Source: Desulfomicrobium macestii (GTDB lineage: Bacteria > Desulfobacterota > Desulfovibrionia > Desulfovibrionales > Desulfomicrobiaceae). From it: a stretch of DNA of 64,000 nt. Every line of letters starts with the position of its first letter. Position 1 is the stretch's first letter. Location: positions 62,001-126,000 of the forward strand of contig NZ_JADBGG010000008.1 in NCBI RefSeq assembly GCF_014873765.1, written 5' to 3'. The position numbers and the translations under genes are program-made. Shown piece by piece: positions 18,324 to 25,766 of this stretch. The notes under the pieces were generated by a model. It was not told the DNA's origin and did not search any database. It saw nothing but the letters and a program-made list of their open reading frames with translations.

Positions 18324-19060
18324 CCGTGATCGGCCTTGGGCCCGGCAGCTCGGCGCTGCTCGCCCCCATGGCCCTGTCCTGTCTGGTCCAGGCCGGAGCC
18401 GTTGTCGGCTACGACCGCTATATGGAGCTGGTCGATCCTGATCTGCTCAAGGGCAAGACCCTTTTTTCAAGCCCCATGAAAAAGGAAATGGAACGCACGG
18501 CCAAGGCCGTTGAATTCGCCCTGGCCGGACTCGACACGGTAGTCGTCTCTTCCGGGGACAGCGGCATCTACGGCATGGCCGGACTGGTTCTGGAATATCT
18601 GGAACGCGAGGAACTCCTGGACACCGTGGAGCTTGAAGTCGTGCCGGGCATCCCAGCCCTGTGCGCGGCGGCAGCCCTGCTCGGCGCTCCCCTCATGCAC
18701 GACTTCGCCTCCATCTCCCTGTCCGACCTTTTGACCCCGCTGCCGACGATCATGAAGCGCATCCGCTGCGCGGTGGAAGGCGATTTCGTCATCGCTCTCT
18801 ACAACCCCAAGTCCCGCAAGCGCGATTCCTATCTCGGACAGGCCCTGGCCATCGCGACCGAGCATCGCGGCGCGAGCACTCCCGTGGGCTTCGTGCGCAA
18901 CGCCTACCGTCCGGATCAGGACGTCCGCGTCGCGACCCTTGGCACCTGCGATCCCGAGTGGGCCGACATGCTGACCACCGTCATCATCGGCAACAGCGCG
19001 AGCCGACTGGCCGGAAAAAAGATCCTCACCCCGCGCGGCTATTTCGAAAAATACGGATAG
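18308..19060 (+). CDS. cbiH: Precorrin-3B C17-methyltransferase CbiH
   Basis: The start at 18308 (MSGRLTVIGLGPGSSALL) is chosen from the methylase N-terminus; a reading from 18212 lies within cbiFG. The 250 residues include VVSSGDSGIYGMAGLVLEYL, VVPGIPALCAAAALLGAPL and the CbiH/CobJ block ISLSDLLTPLPTIMKRI, and IALYNPKSRKR. It performs ring contraction and C17 methylation. Last recognised gene of the operon; cbiC, cbiJ, cbiP and cbiB are not in the window and must lie elsewhere. Confidence 0.93.
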   Translation: MSGRLTVIGLGPGSSALLAPMALSCLVQAGAVVGYDRYMELVDPDLLKGKTLFSSPMKKEMERTAKAVEFALAGLDTVVVSSGDSGIYGMAGLVLEYLEREELLDTVELEVVPGIPALCAAAALLGAPLMHDFASISLSDLLTPLPTIMKRIRCAVEGDFVIALYNPKSRKRDSYLGQALAIATEHRGASTPVGFVRNAYRPDQDVRVATLGTCDPEWADMLTTVIIGNSASRLAGKKILTPRGYFEKYG

Positions 19061-19086
19061 CTGACTGTTGAAAAATTCAAAATGCG

Positions 19087-19209
19087 CAGGCCGTTCAAAA
19101 ATGGTGAGATGCAAGGAAGCGAAAAAATTCAGGGCGCGCGGTGTATTGCGCAGATGCGCGGTCTGGATTTTTTCGCTGACGCAGCAGGTCGCCGTTTTGG
19201 GGCGGCCTG
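19087..19209. repeat. Long imperfect inverted repeat between converging genes
   Basis: The left arm CAGGCCGTTCAAAAATGG...GCGAAAAAATTCAG (19087-19132) pairs imperfectly with the right arm CTGGATTTTTTCGC...GGGGCGGCCTG (19173-19209), separated by a GCGCGCGG...GCGCAG core. Similar 'GTTCAAAAAT...CGAAAAAATCCAG' hairpin repeats are, from memory, common between genes in deltaproteobacteria. Here it sits exactly between cbiH and the converging glycosyltransferase gene and may end transcription from both sides. Confidence 0.7.
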
Positions 19210-19217
19210 ATAGTTCG

Positions 19218-20837
19218 TCATTCGCTCTGCGTTTTCAAGCTTTCGGACACAGCCGAGACGCGCAGCAGATCCCCCTTGAGCATCCACATCACGGTCGAGG
19301 GCAGACGCTCCGCCGCATCGGCCTTCTCTTGCAGGGCCGTCCACGGTAACGGACGCCGGGTCCAGACCAGCACCTTGCGCATGAGCTCAAGGTCGATCCG
19401 GTCTTCGATGCCCGCATAGACCACGGGAAAATCCTTTCCCCGGTACACTGCACGGCCGAGATCCGTGATTTCCAGCACATCCCCTTCCGCCAGACGCCGC
19501 GTCGGGTATCCGGCAAAAATCCGTCCATGGCGCATGAGCAGCGGATGGCCGTCCCCGTCCGGCCTGGACGCGGACGCTGCCGCCAGCCGCTCCCACAATT
19601 CCAGATAGCGCCCGATGATCCGGGACCAGTCAAAACCCAGGGCATGCTCCCGGGCCGCCCGGCCCATGCCCTCACGCACGCCCTTGCGCAGCATGGCGTG
19701 CAGATGCCCGGCAAGTTCGCCCACATCCACGGCCACGTCCTGGGCCAGCCACAGGTGATAGGTGCTGTCGTAGAGAAGCGGTGCCAGGAGCGAAATGTCG
19801 TCCACCTCGCCGCTGTCCAGAGTGGACACCAGAAATCCCGTGAGTCCGTGACGGACCAGATCCCGGTAGCCGTCATAGTCCGAAGCGATGACGGGCTTTG
19901 CGGCGGCGGCCGCTTCCAGGATCGTCAGGCCAAAAGTCTCCTGCGGATTGTCGGCCAGGGACACGACCACGTCGGCGCGATGCAAGAGGGCCGTCCTGGT
20001 CGCATCGTCGGGACAGCGCACGACAACAAGCTCAAGTCCGATATTGGCCGCCAGATTGGTCAGGGTGTGCGGCAGGGATGCGCCCTCGTCCGGGCTTCCG
20101 GCCAGGACCAGACAGACGTCGTCAAGCTTGGTCCCGCCTTGGCGCACACGCTGGAAAGCACGCAGCAGGGGCAAGAGATCCATCTTTGAATACGGACTGA
20201 TCCGTCCCGGTACCAGAAAAACGGTCTTCGACTCCGGCACGGCGGGCACGCCACCCGGTCCGGGGGCGTCAAATTCAGAGCACCACACGCCAAGGGGCAC
20301 CACCGCCACCTGCGGCACCGGAGCGCCATACGCTTCGCCAAGCGCCGCCAGTTCCTCCCGCACGACATCGGCCCCGGCGCTTGAGGTGGCCACAATGCAG
20401 TCCCTCGGCGTGTTTCCGCTCCAGACATGCTGGGCGAAGGACTGGCCGTAGCGCGCGTAGGACAGAGAGTGGGTCACGCCGGTGATGGGGAAGATGTCAT
20501 GGGCCAGCCTGTTCCTGATCGCAGCCAGAAAACCCTGCGAGGTCAGACAGTCGGAAAGATGAAATGCATGATAGGAAGTCCGGGCCAGATGCTCGGGCAA
20601 TGCGGTGCGCGGCAGGATGCGAATCTTGCCGAGCGCCTGCGGACAGACGGACTGCACGTAGGTTTGCAGCGCCTCGCCGCTTTGCCGGTCCGCCAGAAAA
20701 AAATGATAGGCCGCGAAAGGATCGGCTTCCAGCAGGGCCCGCAGGAAACCAGCATTGGCAACCTTGCGTCCGATGATGGGACCGCCTTCGACAAACGGGT
20801 CAAGAGTGCCCCAGACAGGGCCTAAGTGTTGCGCCAT
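19218..20837 (-). CDS. GT4-type glycosyltransferase with C-terminal extension
   Basis: 539 residues from the ATG at 20837 (a TTG at 20852 is in frame). The C-terminal half of the GT-B fold is clear: FLVPGRISPYSKMDLLPLLRAF, then the nucleotide-sugar motif ETFGLTILE (E-x7-E) and KPVIASDYDGYRD. The N-terminal domain has HLSDCLTSQGFLAAIRNRL and THSLSYARYG. After ~430 there is an extra ~110-residue tail (RHGRIFAGYPTRRLAEGD...WMLKGDLLRVS) that looks like a small winged-helix-type domain. Acceptor unknown. No neighbouring polysaccharide genes support a specific role. Confidence 0.8.
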   Translation of the reverse strand: MAQHLGPVWGTLDPFVEGGPIIGRKVANAGFLRALLEADPFAAYHFFLADRQSGEALQTYVQSVCPQALGKIRILPRTALPEHLARTSYHAFHLSDCLTSQGFLAAIRNRLAHDIFPITGVTHSLSYARYGQSFAQHVWSGNTPRDCIVATSSAGADVVREELAALGEAYGAPVPQVAVVPLGVWCSEFDAPGPGGVPAVPESKTVFLVPGRISPYSKMDLLPLLRAFQRVRQGGTKLDDVCLVLAGSPDEGASLPHTLTNLAANIGLELVVVRCPDDATRTALLHRADVVVSLADNPQETFGLTILEAAAAAKPVIASDYDGYRDLVRHGLTGFLVSTLDSGEVDDISLLAPLLYDSTYHLWLAQDVAVDVGELAGHLHAMLRKGVREGMGRAAREHALGFDWSRIIGRYLELWERLAAASASRPDGDGHPLLMRHGRIFAGYPTRRLAEGDVLEITDLGRAVYRGKDFPVVYAGIEDRIDLELMRKVLVWTRRPLPWTALQEKADAAERLPSTVMWMLKGDLLRVSAVSESLKTQSE

Positions 20838-21012
20838 GCCCAGCCAGAGCAATATCCGGGCCTATGAGCGTCCTTTGAAAAGGCGGCGCGAGCAGGCGGG
20901 AAAATGACTCGGAACGCACGGCGGAGCCTTGGCTGTCGCCCTTCGTCATGCTTGGCAGCAAACTTGCTAAGTTCCAGGAAATCGTCAATTTTTCGTTGCC
21001 CTGGAGGATTTC

Positions 21013-22470
21013 ATGGACACCCCGACCCGCCCTTGCCTGGGCCTGGCCTTAAGCCCCGAGCTGGCCTCCCAGCTGAAAGGGCACCTGCCCCGGACAAGCA
21101 TTCTTGAGAACCGCCTGCCCGGTTCGGCGCTGGAATTCATGAGCGAGAGAACCCAGGGGGGGCTTGTCTTCGTGGCCGTTTCCACCTGGAAAGAACTGGC
21201 GGCGCAGGACAGGGAGCGGCTGACCGCGCACAAGTCCTGGCAGTTCCTGCTCATTGCCGACAGACATGACCCGGAAGCTCTGGAATTCATGTCTTCCGGC
21301 ATATTTCTCACGCTCATGACCTGTCCCCTCAATGGGGAAAAAATTGCCCGCGCCCTGGAACAGGCGGAAGAAGTATCCAGCATGTATCAGGATATTTTCC
21401 TCATGGCGCGCGAGATCAGTCTCGAACGGGAACTCCTGGCCCGGAAGAACGAACAGCTGGCATTTCTCAACCAGCTGCTGACCAAGGCCAGTCAGACCCT
21501 TGATCCGTCGGTCATCCTCTCCAACAGCGCCGAGGATCTGGCGCTGCTCCTTGATGTCCGGGCCGTGCTTGGCATCTTCTGGAGCGAGAACGAAGGCCAG
21601 ACCGAGGCGGAACTCTTTCTGCCCGAAAACCTCTCGACCACGAGCCAGGCGGAATGGATCAATCATCTGCTGAGCCTGGCCACCCGCCTCGGAAATCACG
21701 AGGTACGCGGCTATCAGGTCTCGGTCCTGCAACACAGGGACGGCGATGAGGAAAGTCAGCCGGAGCTCGACCAGCTCATCACCCTGCCCCTGTCCCTGGG
21801 ACCGGAGCCCTTTGGAGCCCTGGTCATCTGTTCGCGCGAGGCGTCGGCCCTCGGGCAGGATCGCCTGCGCGTCCTCGGCTCGGCCGCCAATCATCTGGCC
21901 CTGGCCATGCGCAACAGCCTCGAATTCCGCAAGACCAAGGCCCGGGCGGACCATGACGGATTGACGCGCATCTCCAATCGTCATCATTTTGACACTCGCC
22001 TGCGCGAGGAAATGAAACGCCACCAGCGCCATCAGGACGAACTCAGCCTGATGATGATCGACCTCGATTATTTCAAGTCCGTCAACGACACCTACGGACA
22101 TCAGGCCGGAGACATGGTGCTGCGGGAAGTGGGCAAGATACTGCACAAGACCCTGCGTGAATCCGACTTTCCCGCCCGCTACGGCGGCGAGGAGTTTGTC
22201 GTGATTCTGCCGCAGACCCGGGAAGAGCAGGCCTGGATTCTGGCGGAACGTCTGCGCGCCCAGATCGGCCAGACCGTGTTCCGCTTCCAGAAGAAGCGCT
22301 TCCGGGTCACGGTGTCCATCGGCATCGCAGGGCTCAAGCCCGGCGCCCTGACCCCGCCGGAAAGCCTGGTCCACAACGCCGACCTGGCCTTGTATCTGGC
22401 CAAAACCAGCGGACGCAACATGGTCTGCTGCTCGGCCATCGAAGAATGTCAGGCTGATCAGTTGGCCTGA
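21013..22470 (+). CDS. GAF-GGDEF diguanylate cyclase
   Basis: 485 residues. Residues 1 to ~125 resemble a degenerate receiver-like domain (LSPELASQL..., FLLIADRHDPEALEFMSSGIFLTLMTCPLNGEKI). A helical linker (~125-155) leads to a GAF-like sensor (~155-305), then a complete GGDEF domain (~318-478): DHDGLTRISNRHHF, MMIDLDYFKSVNDTYGH, RYGGEEFVVI (~389) and VTVSIGIA. The product-inhibition site RESD lies five residues before GGEEF. It should make cyclic di-GMP. A PilZ protein at 48927 is a possible receptor in the same window. Start has GGAGG upstream; terminator follows. Confidence 0.93.
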   Translation: MDTPTRPCLGLALSPELASQLKGHLPRTSILENRLPGSALEFMSERTQGGLVFVAVSTWKELAAQDRERLTAHKSWQFLLIADRHDPEALEFMSSGIFLTLMTCPLNGEKIARALEQAEEVSSMYQDIFLMAREISLERELLARKNEQLAFLNQLLTKASQTLDPSVILSNSAEDLALLLDVRAVLGIFWSENEGQTEAELFLPENLSTTSQAEWINHLLSLATRLGNHEVRGYQVSVLQHRDGDEESQPELDQLITLPLSLGPEPFGALVICSREASALGQDRLRVLGSAANHLALAMRNSLEFRKTKARADHDGLTRISNRHHFDTRLREEMKRHQRHQDELSLMMIDLDYFKSVNDTYGHQAGDMVLREVGKILHKTLRESDFPARYGGEEFVVILPQTREEQAWILAERLRAQIGQTVFRFQKKRFRVTVSIGIAGLKPGALTPPESLVHNADLALYLAKTSGRNMVCCSAIEECQADQLA

Positions 22471-22503
22471 TACGGCCGGAGCCGACGTCGGCGCTTAAAA
22501 CAA

Positions 22504-22537
22504 AAAAACCGCATGGGGGCTGCCTCATGCGGTTTTT
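22504..22537. terminator. Bidirectional terminator between the cyclase gene and TRAP operon 2
   Basis: AAAAACCGCATG pairs with CATGCGGTTTTT (12-bp perfect stem, 10-base loop), with A-run on one side and T-run on the other, so it can stop transcription in both directions between converging genes. Confidence 0.92.
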
Positions 22538-22556
22538 CATTTTGCGAGAGCCCTCG

Positions 22557-23831
22557 CTATTTCAGAACTGAGGGCAGCCAGGTGGAGATGACCGGAATAT
22601 AGGTGACCATGAGCAGGCAGACGAAGAGCAACAGCAGAAAAGGCATGACCGACCGGGCGATATAGGTCAGGGGCTTTTTGGTGATGCCCATGGCCACGAA
22701 CAGGTTCAGGCCGAAGGGAAAGGTCAGGAATCCGATCTCCACGTTGACGATCATCATGATTCCCCAGGCCACTGGATCGATGTCGAAGTGGGCCAGCATG
22801 GGCAGAAAGATGGGGGTCAGGACCAGGATCGAGGTCACGATGTCCATGACGCACCCCACCGCAAGCAGCAGGATGTTGACCAGAAACAGAAAAACGTACT
22901 TGTTGCTGATGTGTGCGCCGATGAACTCGGCGGCCTGCACCGGAAGCTGCTCCCGGGTCAGCAGCCAGATGAAGGGCATGGCGCAGGCGATGATGAAGAG
23001 CAGGGCCGATGAGAGCACGGCGCTCTTGACCAGGATGACCCGCAACTTTTCCCAGGTCAGGGACCTGTAGATGAAGGTCTCGACCAGCAGGGCGTAGACC
23101 ACGGACACACCCGCCGCCTCGGTGGGCGTGAAGATGCCGGAATAGATGCCCCCGAGCACGATAAGCGGCATGGCCAGTCCCCAGGACGCCCGCCCGAGGA
23201 TGCGCAGGGTTTCGCCCAGGGAATGCGATGATGTCGCGCCCCAGTTGAAACGCCTGGCCATGTACACGGCAAAGGCCCCAAAGATGATCACCCGTATCAC
23301 GCCCGGAACGACGCCGGCCATGAACATGTCGCTGACCGAGGTGTTGCCCACCAGGGAATAGAGGACCATGGGGATGGACGGAGGAATGAGAATGCCGAGG
23401 GTTCCGGCGCTGGTGATGAGGCCGATGCTGAATTTTTCGCTGTAGCCCGAACGGATCAGGGCCGGAATCATGATGCTGCCCACGGCGATAACGGTGGCCG
23501 GGCTTGACCCGGAGATGGCCGCGAAAAACATGCAGGTCAGAATTCCGGCCAGGGCCAGCCCGCCGCGAAAGCGCCCGACGCAGGCGTCCATGGACTGGAC
23601 CAGATAATGGGCGATGCGCCCCTCGGCCATGATATTGCCGGCCAGAATGAAAAAAGGAATGGACAGCAGCAGAAAATTGTCCAGCCCGCGAAAAAGCTGC
23701 TGCACCAGCGCGGTCAGGGGTACGTTCAGAAAAAGGCTGACGGCCCCGGCCGTAGTCGCAAGGACGACAATGGCGATGGGCGTCGAAAGCAGCAACAGGC
23801 CCAAAAAAGTGCAGACGATGAACCAGACCAT
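22557..23831 (-). CDS. dctM: TRAP transporter large permease (DctM type), copy 2
   Basis: 424 residues, about 12 membrane segments, with DctM blocks GGLALAGILTCMFFAAISGSSPATV, GTLGILIPPSIPMVLY, GVSVVYALLVETF and NVEIGFLTFPFGLNLFV. Its start overlaps the dctQ stop. It is only moderately similar to copy 1 (for example NVEIGFLTFPFGLNLF against TEMGVITPPVGINVYV), so the two systems probably take different substrates. Confidence 0.93.
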   Translation of the reverse strand: MVWFIVCTFLGLLLLSTPIAIVVLATTAGAVSLFLNVPLTALVQQLFRGLDNFLLLSIPFFILAGNIMAEGRIAHYLVQSMDACVGRFRGGLALAGILTCMFFAAISGSSPATVIAVGSIMIPALIRSGYSEKFSIGLITSAGTLGILIPPSIPMVLYSLVGNTSVSDMFMAGVVPGVIRVIIFGAFAVYMARRFNWGATSSHSLGETLRILGRASWGLAMPLIVLGGIYSGIFTPTEAAGVSVVYALLVETFIYRSLTWEKLRVILVKSAVLSSALLFIIACAMPFIWLLTREQLPVQAAEFIGAHISNKYVFLFLVNILLLAVGCVMDIVTSILVLTPIFLPMLAHFDIDPVAWGIMMIVNVEIGFLTFPFGLNLFVAMGITKKPLTYIARSVMPFLLLLFVCLLMVTYIPVISTWLPSVLK

Positions 23832-24331
23832 CAGTCACGCTCCTCTGCGGTCTGCCCGAACATGATGCGCGCCTGTCCAAGGGCCCTGCCCAGAAAACGC
23901 AGGGCGATGCTTACCCCGAAGACGGGTATGGGCAGATAGGCCACCCACATGGGCATGCCCTGCGACGCCGTGGTCATCCCGTAGCGGGCCAGCAGCGTCG
24001 TCTGCTCCCACCCGTACCAGGCGATGACCAGCATCACCGCCGCGCTCAGCAGGCCGGCCAGGGTCCGCAGGGCCGCGGCGATGCGCGGCGGGGCATACTG
24101 GGTCACGGCCTCCATGGAGAAATGCGCTCCGTATTTGACGGCCATGCCTGCTCCGGCAAAGGTCACGAAGACGAGCAGATACCGGCTGCCCTCGTCAAAC
24201 CAGTCAAAGGTCATGCCCAGAAAATACCGGGTCATGACCTGGATGGTGGTGCCCACGGCCAGCAGCAGAAGCAGCCCGCCCACGGTCAATTCCTCGATAT
24301 GCCCGAGGATGCGCAGAAAATTCTTCATCAT
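23831..24331 (-). CDS. dctQ: TRAP transporter small permease (DctQ type), copy 2
   Basis: 166 residues with four membrane segments and the DctQ pattern TRYFLGMTFDWFDEGSRYLLVFVTFAGAGMAV then AHFSMEAVTQY. Two adjacent ATG codons (24331, 24328) are possible starts. It overlaps dctM. A hairpin at 24341 separates it from the binding-protein gene. Confidence 0.9.
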   Translation of the reverse strand: MMKNFLRILGHIEELTVGGLLLLLAVGTTIQVMTRYFLGMTFDWFDEGSRYLLVFVTFAGAGMAVKYGAHFSMEAVTQYAPPRIAAALRTLAGLLSAAVMLVIAWYGWEQTTLLARYGMTTASQGMPMWVAYLPIPVFGVSIALRFLGRALGQARIMFGQTAEERD

Positions 24332-24340
24332 TCTCTCAAA

Positions 24341-24368
24341 AACGGCAGGACCAAAAGGCCCTGCCGTT
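24341..24368 (-). terminator. Intercistronic hairpin between dctP and dctQ (copy 2)
   Basis: AACGGCAGG and CCTGCCGTT form a 9-bp stem with a 10-base loop and, on the minus strand, a short T-run follows before the dctQ start. It probably partly ends transcription, so that binding protein is made in excess. The same arrangement, with unrelated sequence, is seen in TRAP copy 1. Confidence 0.65.
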
Positions 24369-24431
24369 CTGTTTCAAGGCTTGCCTTGGCTCGCGGCGCC
24401 GTATCCAGGTCGAGGTCGCCGCGAACAGGAT

Positions 24432-25487
24432 CTAGTTGCTGTACTGGTTCACCTTTTCCACGATCATGTCGTAATAGCGCTTGCCTGCGTACTTTCCGAA
24501 CTTCGGGTCATCGGGGATATTGCCGACCTGGTTCGCGAACTTCTCGTGCACGGGCAGCACGGCGTCATGAAAGGCCTTGCGCTCTTCGGGAGTCAGGTCC
24601 GCGATGGTCGCGCCAAACTTTTCCTGCGCCAGTTTTTCGAGTTCGTTGCGCATGTTCGTGTTTTCGGTGCGGTTGATGTCCTCGGCGATCTTGGCGGCAT
24701 CCAGAAAGATCCGCTGCTGCTCCGGAGTCAGGCTCTCCCAGACCGGACGGCTGACCATCTTGTAGAGACAGGTCAGGGAGTGGGAGGAACGGGTCAGATA
24801 CTTGGCCACTTCCGTGAACTTCATCATGACCGAGGTCGGAATGGGGTTTTCCTGCATGTCCACGGCACCCTGCTGCAAGGCGGTGTACAGTTCCGGAAAA
24901 GGAATGCCCACGGGGTTGGCGCCGAGCGCACGAAAACTTTCCAGGAACACGGGCGAATCCATGACCCGCACGCGCACACCCTTCATCTGTTCGGGCGAGG
25001 TGATGGTCTTGTCGCGCACACCGAAATCGCGCATCTCGTTTTCGGCATAGCCGATGGGGATCAGCCCCATGCCGGGCATCAGCGCGTCCATGACGGTCTT
25101 GAATTCCTCGTCGGCCAGCACCTTGTAGGCGACTTCCTTGCTCGGAAAGAGAAAGAAGAGGTCCAGGAGGCCCACCTGGGGAATGAGATTCGACATGACG
25201 GCCGTGGTGCAGTCCATCATGTCCAGGGTGCCGAACTGGACCTGCTCCAGCATGGAACGTTCGTTGCCGAGCTGACCAAGCGGAAAGACCTCGATCCTGA
25301 TCTCGCCTTTCGTCTCCTTTTCCACGTGCTCGGCAAAGGCCAGGGCCGCCTTGTGCATGGGAAAATCCTTGTTCTCGATCTTGGTGGGCGCGATGTGCCC
25401 GAACTTGAGAACCCGCTCCGCCTGGGCCGACGCGGCGCAGAACATGGTCATGGCCAGAAAGATCGCCACCGAAACCTTCATCTTCAT
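24432..25487 (-). CDS. dctP: TRAP transporter substrate-binding protein (DctP type), copy 2
   Basis: The start at 25487 has CGGAGG five bases upstream and gives a proper signal peptide (MKVSVAIFLAMTMFCAASAQA); the longer reading from 25583 adds an implausible leader. The mature protein has VLKFGHIAP, EQMKGVRVRVMDSPVF with the conserved Arg, LGANPVGIPFPELYTALQQGAVDMQENP and a helical C-terminus. The GHIAP/LYTALQQGAVDMQENP form is typical of C4-dicarboxylate-type DctP proteins; exact substrate not known. Confidence 0.92.
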   Translation of the reverse strand: MKMKVSVAIFLAMTMFCAASAQAERVLKFGHIAPTKIENKDFPMHKAALAFAEHVEKETKGEIRIEVFPLGQLGNERSMLEQVQFGTLDMMDCTTAVMSNLIPQVGLLDLFFLFPSKEVAYKVLADEEFKTVMDALMPGMGLIPIGYAENEMRDFGVRDKTITSPEQMKGVRVRVMDSPVFLESFRALGANPVGIPFPELYTALQQGAVDMQENPIPTSVMMKFTEVAKYLTRSSHSLTCLYKMVSRPVWESLTPEQQRIFLDAAKIAEDINRTENTNMRNELEKLAQEKFGATIADLTPEERKAFHDAVLPVHEKFANQVGNIPDDPKFGKYAGKRYYDMIVEKVNQYSN

Positions 25488-25766
25488 CGATGCCTCCGGG
25501 CTGTCCAGACGCCACGCGGGACGAATGATACAAGCCTTTGTTTTTATTAAAATTTCAAAAAAGAGGACACAAAGCATAAACAATTATCGATCAGCAAGAA
25601 GGTTTGCAACCCTTTTCTGGGCATCACCCGCCCATCCGTTCAAATCCGCACGACCCGACCCGTCACATTGACTTCGACACTGCACCCCCCTAGTGATTTT
25701 GTCCTTCACGAGCACGCCCCGTTCCGTCCGCCACGGTTCAGGGGCACCGACCCCCTGGAGCGCCCA

